Position numbers and translations under genes: made by a program. Shown in pieces: positions 1 to 8,378 of a stretch of DNA of 64,000 bases. The stretch lies in contig NZ_CP080999.1 in the NCBI RefSeq assembly GCF_019645855.1, forward strand, positions 62,001-126,000. Direction: 5' to 3'. Source of the stretch: Mycobacterium malmoense. Lineage in GTDB: Bacteria; Actinomycetota; Actinomycetes; Mycobacteriales; Mycobacteriaceae. Each line of letters begins with the position of its first letter. The first letter of the stretch is position 1. Under the pieces are notes generated by a model, which saw only the letters and a list, made by a program, of their open reading frames with translations, had not been told where the DNA came from and did not search any database.

Positions 1-1875
1 AAGTCCGAGATCGTGATGCGGCTGCTTTCCGCCGAGGCGAAAATCAAGCTCGCCGATATGCGTTCGGGCCGGATGAGCGACGACGACTGGACGCGGCTGG
101 CGCGGCGGATGAGCGAAATCAGCGAGGCCCCACTGTATATCGACGACTCGCCCAACCTGACCATGATGGAGATCCGGGCCAAGGCGCGCCGGTTGCGGCA
201 GAAGGCGGATCTGAGGCTGATCGTGGTCGACTACATGCAGCTGATGACGTCGGGCAAGAAGTTCGAGTCGCGTCAGGTGGAGGTGTCCGAATTCTCGCGC
301 CATCTCAAGCTTTTGGCCAAAGAACTCGAGGTTCCGGTTATTGCGATCAGCCAGCTCAACCGTGGCCCCGAGCAGCGCACCGACAAGAAGCCGATGCTGG
401 CCGACCTTCGCGAGTCGGGATGCTTGACCGCCTCGACGCGAATCCTGCGCGCCGACACCGGCGCCGAGGTCACGTTTGGTGAGCTCATGCGGACCGGTGA
501 GCGTCCTTTGGTCTGGTCGCTGGACGAGCAGCTGCGCATGGTGGCCCGCCCGATGACCAACGTGTTTCCCAGTGGCCGCAGGGAGGTGTTCCGGCTCCGG
601 CTGGCCTCGGGCCGGGAAGTTGAGGCCACGGGCAACCATCCGTTCATGAAGTTCGAGGGCTGGACTTCCTTGGAGCAGCTGAAGATTGGTGATCGCATCG
701 CGGCACCGCGGCGGGTACCCGAGCCCGCGGACACGCAGCGGATGGACGACTCGGAAGTCATTCTGCTTGCCCACATGATCGGCGACGGGTCGTGTGTGAA
801 GAATCAGCCGATCCGCTATGCGTCGGTGGACGAGGCAAACCTCGTCGCGGTGATGGTCTCGGCCGCACACTTCGGCGTGACCGCGGTGCGCGACGAGTAC
901 CCGGCCGCGCGAGTGACCACGCTGCGGTTGCCCGCGCCCGACCGGTTGGCGCGCGGCAAACGAAACCCGATAGCGGCCTGGCTCGATGGTCTAGGGCTGT
1001 TTGGGCGACGGAGTTACGAGAAGTTTGTGCCCGAGGCCATATTTCGTGCCCCCAATGACCAGGTGGCGTTGTTCCTGCGTCATCTATGGGCTACGGACGG
1101 GTCTGTTCGGTGGGATGCCAAGGTCGGTCAAGCGCGGATTTACTACGCGTCGACCAGTCGACGCCTCATCGACGACGTGGCGGTCCTGCTGCTGCGGGTC
1201 GGCGTCTTCGCGCGGATCAAGCGCGCACCGAAGCCGGGTTACCGCGACTCCTGGCACCTATGCATTTACGGTGCGGACAACCAGGCCAGGTTCCTTCGCC
1301 ACGTTGGTGTTAACGGTGCAAGAGGGGCCGCGGCACAGGAAGTGCTGGCTCAACTCGAGGGCATGGTGCGCAACCCGAACCTGGACACCGTGCCGAAGGA
1401 AGTATGGTCCCAAGTACGAAACCTTTTGTTGTCCAAGCAGATAACACACCGGCAATTTGCTTCGGTCATGGGCATTCAGTTTTGCGGATCCGCGTTGTGG
1501 AAGCGCTCACCGAGTCGATCGAGACTGCATCGCGTCGCGGCGCTGCTCGACGATCCTGAGATTCATGCGCTGGCAACCAACGACGTCTTCTGGGACACCG
1601 TTGTGGAAATCACGAGTCTTGGTGGACAGGATGTCTATGACGGAACCGTAAGTGGCACACATAATTTCGTCGCAAACGGCATCGTAGTCCACAACTCCCT
1701 GGAACAGGATAGTGACGTCGTCATCCTGCTGCACCGCCCGGACGCCTTCGAGCGCGACGATCCGCGCGGGGGAGAGGCGGATTTGATTCTCGCCAAGCAC
1801 CGCAACGGCCCCACCAAGACGGTCACCGTCGCGCACCAGCTGCACTTGTCGAGATTCGCCAACATGGCGAGGTAA
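1..1875 (+). CDS. dnaB: Replicative DNA helicase DnaB, C-terminal part, intein-containing (5' end outside window)
   Basis: DnaB is the hexameric helicase that unwinds DNA at the replication fork. The reading frame is open from base 1, so the start lies upstream and only the C-terminal RecA-like ATPase domain is present. Visible helicase parts are the Walker B strand LIVVDYMQLM, the segment AISQLNRGPEQR, and after the intein SLEQDSDVVILLHRPD and the end LILAKHRNGPTKTVTVAHQLHLS (read as two blocks). The host protein is split between RESG and SLEQD by a 425-residue intein at 421-1695, so the mature helicase needs protein splicing. Identification is secure; the missing N-terminus cannot be described. 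Confidence 0.97.
   Translation, partial: KSEIVMRLLSAEAKIKLADMRSGRMSDDDWTRLARRMSEISEAPLYIDDSPNLTMMEIRAKARRLRQKADLRLIVVDYMQLMTSGKKFESRQVEVSEFSRHLKLLAKELEVPVIAISQLNRGPEQRTDKKPMLADLRESGCLTASTRILRADTGAEVTFGELMRTGERPLVWSLDEQLRMVARPMTNVFPSGRREVFRLRLASGREVEATGNHPFMKFEGWTSLEQLKIGDRIAAPRRVPEPADTQRMDDSEVILLAHMIGDGSCVKNQPIRYASVDEANLVAVMVSAAHFGVTAVRDEYPAARVTTLRLPAPDRLARGKRNPIAAWLDGLGLFGRRSYEKFVPEAIFRAPNDQVALFLRHLWATDGSVRWDAKVGQARIYYASTSRRLIDDVAVLLLRVGVFARIKRAPKPGYRDSWHLCIYGADNQARFLRHVGVNGARGAAAQEVLAQLEGMVRNPNLDTVPKEVWSQVRNLLLSKQITHRQFASVMGIQFCGSALWKRSPSRSRLHRVAALLDDPEIHALATNDVFWDTVVEITSLGGQDVYDGTVSGTHNFVANGIVVHNSLEQDSDVVILLHRPDAFERDDPRGGEADLILAKHRNGPTKTVTVAHQLHLSRFANMAR
421..1695 (+). other. DnaB intein with LAGLIDADG homing endonuclease domain
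   Basis: In-frame intervening protein of 425 residues. It starts with the nucleophile Cys1 (CLTASTRIL), has a block B motif (TGNHPF), and ends with the HN dipeptide followed by extein Ser+1 (GIVVHN, then SLEQD), so all splicing residues are in place. Two LAGLIDADG-type motifs, LLAHMIGDGS and FLRHLWATDGS, keep their acidic residues, so the homing endonuclease could be active. The insertion point (RESG/SLEQD) is the one used by the M. tuberculosis DnaB intein. Confidence 0.95.
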
Positions 1876-2198
1876 TGGGCCTAAGTTTAGAAGCTCATTT
1901 TGAATGGCCAAATCTCAACGGTAGTGGCCAACGATTGGCCAATCGGCCATGAATTGAGATTTTCCAGGAAACACGTGGTAGTCGTAGTAGCGCCAGTGAT
2001 TGCGCGGCCCATGGCTCGACCGGCCAACGTTGCGCACGCGGGTGAGGCGAGTTGCTGGGCCGACCCACGCACGACCAAGCGCGGTATCGCAGGCAAACAG
2101 CGTCACCCGCAAAGTGTCAGCGGCTGAGGACAGCAGGCGCGATCGACGCCACCCGGACACCCTGGGCCGTCCGCAAGCTCGCATGCCATCCTCAGCAG
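1876..2198. other. Intergenic spacer, no gene seen
   Basis: A 323-base stretch between dnaB and the next convincing reading frame. The opening part is AT-richer than its surroundings and repeats the tetranucleotide TGGCCAA several times around 1905-1940 (GGCCAAAT, TGGCCAACG, TTGGCCAATC, CGGCCATG), which could be a regulatory cluster. I see no RNA gene, terminator or convincing small protein here. The longer open frame that starts at 2052 appears to be an upstream extension of the next gene. Confidence 0.4.
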
Positions 2199-3440
2199 AT
2201 GGCACGAACGTGGCTGTCGGTAACCGTGGAGCTGCTCGGCGGGCGCGGTGAGGAACTGTGGCCATGGCCTGGCCGCGTCTTCGCGGTCGGACCGTCGCAT
2301 ACCTTCATGGACCTGGCGAACGCCATCAACGATGCCTTCGCCAGGTGGGACAGGTCGCATCTGTCGCTGTTCAACCTCGCAGACGGACGTGTGGTCACCG
2401 ACGCGCAGACGGGGGCCGAGCTTGCCGGGTCGATCGGCGGACCGATCACGGAGTCGTTGGACATTGAGGTGGCCAAAGTCGCTGGGGTGGTGGAGCTTGG
2501 GGCAGAGTTCCAGTTCATCTTCGACCTCGGCGACGACTGGATCCACCGTTGCTTGGTCGGAGATCACAAAGTCGACCCCGTGGAAGTACTGGGAATCACG
2601 CCGCGGCAGCCGCTGGCTTATTGGGGCTGGGGCACCATCCCGGATCAGTACGGGCGCCGGTGGGCTGACGATGATGGGCAGGGTCGGATTCCGAGCCGAC
2701 CCTCTCAGCCGCATCCGATGATGCTGCACACATGGCCCGGACAGCAGCAGGCGCCCCCGACCGATGTCTCCAAGCTGCGCGCAGCCGTCGCGGCGGGAGA
2801 TGCGGTGCGCTTCCTGGCCGCGGTGAGAGGACACGACATCGACGACGCGCTGCAACAGGTGGGCTCCGGCGTCCCGATGGCACTGGAACAGCGACGGGAC
2901 CAGGCCGAGCTGGTGGCGGTATCGGTCATCAACCGCCTGACTTGGCGCGGCGGCGCCGGTGACGAAATCCTGGCCGAGGACCTGCTCGCATGTCTGCGCG
3001 GTGAGCCGCTCACCGGGCGTGTGGTGCCGGTCGACCTCGAAATGCTCGCTACCGCACTCGAGGAGGACGCGGCCATGTCGACTGGCGGCTACGTCGATCT
3101 GCACACCGGGGACGTATTCGGTGACAGCAGCACTGACGCAGGGCTGGTCGGCGAGGACGCCGCCGTCGACGTAGAGGAGGATCCCGACCGTTGGCTCCAC
3201 TTCGACTGCTCCGGATCGCGGGATGGCTGGCGCGACATGGCGACTTTCGCCGAGCGGCTTCACGATGATGCGCTGCGGGATCGGTTGGAGCGGGCGATCG
3301 AGGGCAAGGGCGCGTTTCGTCGGTTCCGTGACCTCGTCCATGAGGAGGGCCTCGCCGAACAGTGGTACGTGTTCTCCGCCGACCGCAAACTGGGGCGCGC
3401 CCGCGAGTTCCTCGCCGACGCGGGCATTCGCGTGGGTTGA
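2199..3440 (+). CDS. pRiA4b ORF-3-like / UPF0158 fusion protein
   Basis: Protein of 413 residues with no known biochemical role. The first 150 residues resemble the plasmid pRiA4b ORF-3 family (MARTWLSVTVELLGG, later FIFDLGDDWIHRCLV). The C-terminal 120 residues resemble UPF0158 (GGYVDLHTGDVFGDS and RFRDLVHEEGLAEQW). I chose ATG 2199 because similarity to the family begins there; the frame is open upstream to 2052 but that part has no family-like character. No strong Shine-Dalgarno sequence is visible. Such proteins occur in accessory and mobile DNA, which fits its place next to toxin-antitoxin genes. Confidence 0.8.
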   Translation: MARTWLSVTVELLGGRGEELWPWPGRVFAVGPSHTFMDLANAINDAFARWDRSHLSLFNLADGRVVTDAQTGAELAGSIGGPITESLDIEVAKVAGVVELGAEFQFIFDLGDDWIHRCLVGDHKVDPVEVLGITPRQPLAYWGWGTIPDQYGRRWADDDGQGRIPSRPSQPHPMMLHTWPGQQQAPPTDVSKLRAAVAAGDAVRFLAAVRGHDIDDALQQVGSGVPMALEQRRDQAELVAVSVINRLTWRGGAGDEILAEDLLACLRGEPLTGRVVPVDLEMLATALEEDAAMSTGGYVDLHTGDVFGDSSTDAGLVGEDAAVDVEEDPDRWLHFDCSGSRDGWRDMATFAERLHDDALRDRLERAIEGKGAFRRFRDLVHEEGLAEQWYVFSADRKLGRAREFLADAGIRVG

Positions 3441-3611
3441 GGAACACCCTCCCGAGGTAACCCCGGATACGGTTGGGGCCGCGCCGCGATCCGCTTCGCG
3501 ACGTGAAGTCCTCAGGTATGCGGCCCTTAGATTTGAAGCGGCGACACCGAGTGAGGGCTAGGCCAACGGCAGCTTTCGGCAGCAGCACGTGTGGGCTGCG
3601 CCCTGCGGCGC

Positions 3612-4037
3612 TTATACCTCGACGACGCTGAGAAGCGGTTCAAGGCAGCGGAAGTCGTCGCCGTTGCGGGTGTATAGCGGAATGCCAGCGGCCAGCGCGG
3701 TCGCCGCGATCAGCAGGTCGACCATGCGGCGCCCGCGTGGTTTGCGGTCGGCTGCGACCACGGCGACGTACACGCGTGCCCACGCCCGGGCGCAGTCACC
3801 GTCGAACGGCAGCGGGTCGAGCCAGGATTCGATCTGCTGCAGACGGTCCTGGCGACGGGCCCTCTCTGCCGGGTCGTCGGTGGCGTGCGGACCGGCGGCG
3901 AGTTCGGCCATCGTCAGCGCGCTGACCGCGACGCCGTTGGGAAGGCTGGCAGGGTCGACGATGTCGAGGTCGATGACGACGGACGTGTCCAGCAGGCCTT
4001 CCGCTGCCTGCTTGTGCCCTTCTTCCTCGTCAGGCAC
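3612..4037 (-). CDS. PIN-domain toxin of a Phd/VapC-type toxin-antitoxin pair
   Basis: A 141-residue PIN-domain protein, the usual VapC length and predicted to be a Mg-dependent RNase. Acidic PIN residues are visible in LLDTSVVIDL (first Asp), ALTMAELAAG (Glu), RMVDLLIAAT (Asp) and YTRNGDDF (Asp). The GTG start at 4037 overlaps the antitoxin stop by 8 bases (GTGCCTGA), so translation is probably coupled. The frame stays open further upstream, but only inside the antitoxin gene. The RNA target is unknown. Confidence 0.9.
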   Translation of the reverse strand: MPDEEEGHKQAAEGLLDTSVVIDLDIVDPASLPNGVAVSALTMAELAAGPHATDDPAERARRQDRLQQIESWLDPLPFDGDCARAWARVYVAVVAADRKPRGRRMVDLLIAATALAAGIPLYTRNGDDFRCLEPLLSVVEV

Positions 4038-4281
4038 GGGGCTCGATGTCTTGGTCGACGCCTGTGTCGATATCGGCGCGGAAGCGCTGGTAATCGATAC
4101 GCGGGGAATTGCGGAATGCCGCGGCCAGAGCGGGGCCGTTGACGAACCGGCGCCGTCGGAGGGGGACGAGCTCGCCGATCGGGTCGCCGTTCCGGGTGAC
4201 GACGAAGGTCTCACCCTCGTCGAGGCGGCGCATGATTTCGCCGCTGTTGTTGCGAAGTTCGCGCTGGCTGATCTCAGTCAT
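4030..4281 (-). CDS. Phd/YefM-type antitoxin
   Basis: An 83-residue antitoxin, first gene of the TA operon. The N-terminus MTEISQRELRNNSGEIMRRL and the stretch EGETFVVTRNGDPIGELVPL are typical of the Phd/YefM fold, which binds DNA as a dimer; the C-terminal third should wrap the PIN toxin. ATG 4281 is preferred over an upstream TTG-type start because it gives the family N-terminus and lies just downstream of a perfect palindrome at 4289-4306 that is the likely autoregulatory operator. The leader would be very short, consistent with a leaderless transcript. Confidence 0.9.
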   Translation of the reverse strand: MTEISQRELRNNSGEIMRRLDEGETFVVTRNGDPIGELVPLRRRRFVNGPALAAAFRNSPRIDYQRFRADIDTGVDQDIEPRA

Positions 4282-4288
4282 GCGCAAC

Positions 4289-4306
4289 TGTAGCACAATT
4301 GCTACA
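4289..4306. promoter_or_regulatory. Palindromic operator of the Phd/PIN operon
   Basis: Perfect inverted repeat TGTAGCA-CAAT-TGCTACA beginning 8 bases upstream of the antitoxin ATG. TA antitoxins of this class bind such palindromes over their own promoter. The assignment is inferred from position and symmetry. Confidence 0.7.
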
Positions 4307-4566
4307 CAGAGTGGTGTCGCTACGAAGCCTGCTATCGACGCCGCTGGGATGTCGGCGTCGACTCGTCCGCTCAGCGTAGGAAATGAAGTGCTTCATGAGA
4401 CAAACAGAGTCGTCGGCTACGTGAGACAAACCGCGAATGCGCAGGTCAGCTCTGCGGGCGGATGCAGCCAACCGTGAGAACCTACATAAGCGTCAGCCAG
4501 CGAGCACCACTAAACTCACCGCGGTCTTCGCGCAGTTCGTCGCTGCGCCCGATAAGGGTTCATCCC

Positions 4567-4791
4567 TTATAAGGGGTCAACACCCTCGACGCCGAACTGC
4601 CCTGACTCGAAGCGTGCTGCAGCCGCGAACCGCAACGTGAGTTCGGCAAACTCCTCCGCCTGCCCCTCGGACGCCACACCCTGATGAATCGCCTCATTCC
4701 GGACCTCCACGAGATACCTTGTCGCGTGAGCTTCGTCCTCGGTGAGAGCATTCTGCTTTACGGATTCTCGGATAAGTCCCCCGAGGCCCAT
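4567..4791 (-). pseudogene. Possible C-terminal fragment of a hypothetical protein
   Basis: The last 74 residues of this frame (MGLGGLIRESVKQ, ATRYLVEVRNEAIHQG, AEEFAELTLRFAAAARF) look like genuine protein, possibly the C-terminal helical part of a DUF4145/HEPN-like protein with an RNxxIH-like element. Sequence upstream of ATG 4791 in the same frame loses this character, so it is probably a 3' remnant of a longer gene, although a short intact gene is possible. No function can be assigned. Confidence 0.35.
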
Positions 4792-4996
4792 CCGCTGAGC
4801 TGACGGATTTTGCGGTGCGAGCACCGAGCGAGGGCAAGTTCGAGGCGAGTCGCTGACGCAGCAACTGAGGCAGCTGGGTTGATTGAGGCAAGCTCTCGCG
4901 CTTCTTGCATGAAGGGACTGGTTTTGTCCTCTCCTCATCCACGGCGCCCGCGGCGCGGCTGCCGCAATGTCAGACCCCTTCGCAAGAATCCGACGC

Positions 4997-6298
4997 ATGA
5001 GCAGACGCAATCGCGAGAAGCGTGCAGCCAAACACAGGAATCGACGTCGAGTGGCCACCGAGCGAAACCGCATCGGCTTCGACGCCGGGCCGGACCGGGT
5101 GTTGCTTCTTGAACGCCTCGTCGTGGCGTTGAGTACGGCCGCTTCGTGTTCCGACGATCACGCGCCTCGGCACGCCGCCGAACTGCTCGAGGAGTACCGG
5201 GCCTTCTCGCGCGACCTCGACGTTGCGGCTGACCTCGCCATGAACGAGGCCATCAGAGCGGCATGGGAGCACGGCTGGTTGCCCTCCGATCTGCACGAGG
5301 TCGCACGCCGCAAGCTACAGGCAGCCGAGGTCTGCTACCTCGATGAAGCCATCGTCCGTGAGTCTCGGCAGTATGCGGTTGCGGCATTGCATCCGAATTG
5401 GCGTGCCGATATCGCCGCACTTTCGGCGACAGTTGATGTCCATGCGCAAATGCCACAAATGCGGCGCTGGGCGGCGTCGAACGCTGTCGACCAACGCATG
5501 GCTCTGACCGCTGTCCTGAAGCTGTTGAATTTCCTCGGCAGACTTCCCATGGTAGAAGCGATTCTGCCGCTGCCCGGGGCTCATCGGCACATGCCGACGA
5601 CGGTGAACGGCGTCGACGAGAAGGCTCTCGGCAAGGTGCGCGCTCTGCTGGCGAAGGCGGAAGCCACCGAGTTTCCCGACGAAGCGGAGGCCCTTTCGGC
5701 CAAGGCTCAAGAGCTGATGAGTCGATACTCGTTACAAGAAGTGCTAATGCACCACGACCGCGGCCAGGTGCCGGTGGTGGCCGCGCGCCGAATCTGGATT
5801 GAGACTCCCTACACCGCCGCCAAGGCAGCGCTGGTGCAAGCGGTGAGCCAGGCCAATCGTTGTCGCGCAGTGTGGGCAGAGCGTCTCGGATTCGTTACCG
5901 TCGTCGGCTGCGAAACCGATCTCGCTCTCGTCGAGTTGCTCGCCACATCGCTGCTCGTCCAAGCCAATCGAGCAATGCTCAGTGCCGGGCGCCGCCAGAG
6001 CAGCAATAGGCACTCACGAACTAGGTCATTCCGCCAATCGTTTCTCGTCGCATACGCCCAGCGCATTGGCGAACGGCTCGACAGCGCCAGCGCATCGGTC
6101 ACAGCAGAGGTCAAGCGGGACGGTCGTCTACTTCCCGTGCTGGCGGCCAACAGTCGGGCGGCCGACGAACTTACTGATCGACTGTTCCCGTTGATGACGC
6201 CTCGCTCGGTATCAGCGTCCGACCCTGCTGGCTGGGATGCCGGGCGCGCAGCGGCGGATATGGCCGTGCTGGGCATGCGGGATGCGATCGCTGGCTAG
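4997..6298 (+). CDS. DUF2786 domain-containing protein
   Basis: Protein of 433 residues with a basic N-terminus (MSRRNREKRAAKHRNRRR). A DUF2786-like segment sits near residue 215-255: EKALGKVRALLAKAEAT followed by PDEAEALSAKAQELMSRY. DUF2786 proteins are widespread in actinobacteria and phages but have no defined activity. ATG 4997 gives the basic start usual for the family; ATG 4967 in frame is an alternative adding ten residues. It stands alone between two toxin-antitoxin operons. Confidence 0.85.
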   Translation: MSRRNREKRAAKHRNRRRVATERNRIGFDAGPDRVLLLERLVVALSTAASCSDDHAPRHAAELLEEYRAFSRDLDVAADLAMNEAIRAAWEHGWLPSDLHEVARRKLQAAEVCYLDEAIVRESRQYAVAALHPNWRADIAALSATVDVHAQMPQMRRWAASNAVDQRMALTAVLKLLNFLGRLPMVEAILPLPGAHRHMPTTVNGVDEKALGKVRALLAKAEATEFPDEAEALSAKAQELMSRYSLQEVLMHHDRGQVPVVAARRIWIETPYTAAKAALVQAVSQANRCRAVWAERLGFVTVVGCETDLALVELLATSLLVQANRAMLSAGRRQSSNRHSRTRSFRQSFLVAYAQRIGERLDSASASVTAEVKRDGRLLPVLAANSRAADELTDRLFPLMTPRSVSASDPAGWDAGRAAADMAVLGMRDAIAG

Positions 6299-6350
6299 AG
6301 GCGTATACGGCGTACTTGCCGAACGGCCATCTGGACGAGCTCTAACCGGT

Positions 6351-6369
6351 GATACCAATAGTTGGTATC
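6351..6369. promoter_or_regulatory. Palindromic operator of parDE
   Basis: GATACCAATAGTTGGTATC is a perfect 8-bp inverted repeat around TAG, ending 8 bases before the parD GTG. Ribbon-helix-helix antitoxins such as ParD bind sites like this over their own promoter. Function is inferred. Confidence 0.75.
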
Positions 6370-6377
6370 TTCCATGT

Positions 6378-6629
6378 GTGGGTAGGAACACGTCATTCAG
6401 CCTCGATGACCATCACAGAGCCTTCATCGAGCAGGAGGTCGCCTCGGGCCGTTACCGGTCGGCCAGCGATGTCGTGCGTTCTGCTCTGCGGTTGCTTGAA
6501 GATCGTGAGACTCGGTTGAGCGCATTGCGCCAGGCACTTGTCACTGGCGAACAAAGCGGCGAGTCGAGACCGTTCGACTTCGACGAGTTCGTTGCGCGCA
6601 AGCGAGGCGAAAACTCTCGCCGCCAATGA
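6378..6629 (+). CDS. parD: ParD-family antitoxin
   Basis: An 83-residue ribbon-helix-helix antitoxin. VGRNTSFSLDDHHRAFIEQ is the DNA-binding strand and first helix, SGRYRSASDVVRSALRLLED is the classical ParD helix segment, and FDFDEFVARKR is the toxin-binding tail. The GTG at 6378 is chosen because upstream codons are not family-like and the palindrome at 6351-6369 lies directly before it. It overlaps parE by ATGA. Confidence 0.93.
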   Translation: MGRNTSFSLDDHHRAFIEQEVASGRYRSASDVVRSALRLLEDRETRLSALRQALVTGEQSGESRPFDFDEFVARKRGENSRRQ

Positions 6630-6931
6630 GCCGGCATGTACTTTCACCTGCCGCACATGCCGACTTGGAACAGATCTGGGACTACACCTGTGAGCGCTGG
6701 GATGACGATCAAGCCGAAGAATACGTGCGTGAAATCCAGCGTGCGATCGACCGGGTCGTGGACAATCCGATGATCGGACGGGCGTGCGACGAAGTCCGGC
6801 CCGGATACCGGAAGCACACGGTCGGGTCGCACACACTGTACTGCCGGATCGCGCGCGGCGACGTGATCGATGTGGTGCGCATACTCCACCAACGGATGGA
6901 TGTCGATCGACACCTCGATTCAGGCATGTAA
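6626..6931 (+). CDS. parE: ParE-family toxin
   Basis: A 101-residue RelE/ParE-superfamily toxin; characterised ParE proteins poison DNA gyrase. Family features are LSPAAHADLEQIWDYTCERW, AEEYVREIQRAIDRVVDNP and the C-terminal strand VIDVVRILHQRMD. Its start overlaps the parD stop (ATGA at 6626-6629), so the two are translationally coupled. A decayed copy of its helical segment occurs at 18802-18893. Confidence 0.93.
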   Translation: MSRHVLSPAAHADLEQIWDYTCERWDDDQAEEYVREIQRAIDRVVDNPMIGRACDEVRPGYRKHTVGSHTLYCRIARGDVIDVVRILHQRMDVDRHLDSGM

Positions 6932-7331
6932 CGAGCTATCCCCTTGTGGTACTTCCGAGCGGCTCGCGTTGTGGCCCAGGAGTTTTCGTGCGATGGCATA
7001 TCTGTGGACATCGGTGTGACCGAGCACTCGAACGGTGTGATCGTTCCCAATCGCTGTCGAGGCTCGAATCAAACTTCACAACCGCATGGTTATAGGTTCC
7101 GCCACAAAGATGAGAAAAACACGTCCGAGGAATGAGGACCTACAACCCGTGCGGAATCTGACGAGTGACGGCGGAACGATAGCGGACCCGCAAGCTTCGT
7201 GAGACGCTTGAAGTCTGTTGCAGGCCCCGGCGCCAGAATGCGTTTGCCGGTTGACTGGCCAAGCGAAGCTCATGCCATAGAATTGCCACCGGGATTCGCG
7301 CTCAAAGCCTTGACGCACTAACTTTCCTGAT
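6932..7331. other. Intergenic spacer, no gene seen
   Basis: A 400-base stretch between parE and celA1. Open frames here are short and have no protein-like composition. No tRNA, terminator hairpin or strong promoter could be identified. Confidence 0.4.
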
Positions 7332-8336
7332 GTGATCTCCTCAGCTGCTCGCGCTCTCGCGCGGTGGGTTGCTCCCTTCCTGGCTGTTGCGGCCGTTGCC
7401 TGCATGGTTGTTTCCGCCGACCCGCTGCAGGTTGGGCGCGCCCCGGCGGTGCGCTTGGCCGCTGACGGCAACCCGTTGGCTGGAGCGCCGTTCTACGTCA
7501 ATCCCACGTCGGCGGCCATGCGCGCGGCGCAGAGCGCCGATCCGCCGAGTCCCGAGCTGACCGCCATCGCCAACACGCCGCAGGCGTACTGGATCGTCCC
7601 GGGCTCTTCGGCATCTACGGTCGCGAAGTACACCGGTGACGCGGCCGCCGCCGGCGCCATCCCGGTTCTGGCGCTCTATGGGATCCCCCACCGCGACTGT
7701 GGCAGCTTCGCCGCGGGCGGCTTCGGGTCGGCCGGCGAATACCGCGCATGGATCGACGGCATCGCATCCGACGTGGGCGCCTCGCGGGCGGCGATCGTCG
7801 TCGAACCCGATGCGCTCGCCATGGCCGACTGTCTGTCAGCCGATCAGCGCCAAGAACGCTACGACTTGATTCGCTACGCCGTCGACGCGCTGACCCGGAA
7901 TCCGAACGCGGCCGTATACGTCGATGCCGGTCACCTGCGCTGGCACAGCCCCGACGACATGGCCGCCAGGCTTAATCAGGCCGGTATCGGCCACGCGCGG
8001 GGTTTCAGCGTCAACACTGCGAACTTCTTCACCACCGAGGACGAAATCGGTTACGGCGAGGCGATTTCGGGCCTCACGAACGGTTCGCACTACGTGATCG
8101 ACACGTCGCGTAACGGAGCCGGACCAGCGCCCGACTCCGAGCTCAACTGGTGCAACCCCAGCGGCCGGGCGCTTGGCACTCCGCCTACCGCGGCCACCGC
8201 GGGCGCGCACGCCGACGCCTACTTGTGGATCAAACGTCCCGGTGAATCCGACGGAACATGTGGTAAAGGTGATCCGCCGGCGGGCAACTTCGTGAGTCAG
8301 TACGCCATCGATCTGGTCCATAACGCGGGCCGGTAG
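7332..8336 (+). CDS. celA1: Secreted glycoside hydrolase family 6 cellulase (CelA1-like)
   Basis: A 334-residue GH6 beta-1,4-glucanase, like M. tuberculosis CelA1 (Rv0062). An N-terminal hydrophobic segment (VAPFLAVAAVACMVVSA) is a probable signal peptide, so export is expected. GH6 landmarks are AAIVVEPDALAMADC (EPD active-site strand), VYVDAGHLRWHSP, FSVNTANFFTTEDEIGYG, YVIDTSRNGAGP, LNWCNPSGRALG and DAYLWIKRPGESDG. Closely spaced Cys residues suggest disulfides. GTG 7332 is used as start; no other start preserves the signal peptide. dnaB and celA1 are also near neighbours in M. tuberculosis. Confidence 0.93.
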   Translation: MISSAARALARWVAPFLAVAAVACMVVSADPLQVGRAPAVRLAADGNPLAGAPFYVNPTSAAMRAAQSADPPSPELTAIANTPQAYWIVPGSSASTVAKYTGDAAAAGAIPVLALYGIPHRDCGSFAAGGFGSAGEYRAWIDGIASDVGASRAAIVVEPDALAMADCLSADQRQERYDLIRYAVDALTRNPNAAVYVDAGHLRWHSPDDMAARLNQAGIGHARGFSVNTANFFTTEDEIGYGEAISGLTNGSHYVIDTSRNGAGPAPDSELNWCNPSGRALGTPPTAATAGAHADAYLWIKRPGESDGTCGKGDPPAGNFVSQYAIDLVHNAGR

Positions 8337-8378
8337 TCGGGGCCGCACGCGCAGACCGCCGTCACCAGCGCCGCCGGG

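Noticed and set aside
2103..3341. A 412-codon open frame on the minus strand opposite the pRiA4b/UPF0158 gene
   Set aside because: High-GC antisense shadow; the plus-strand product has recognisable family features and the minus-strand translation has none.
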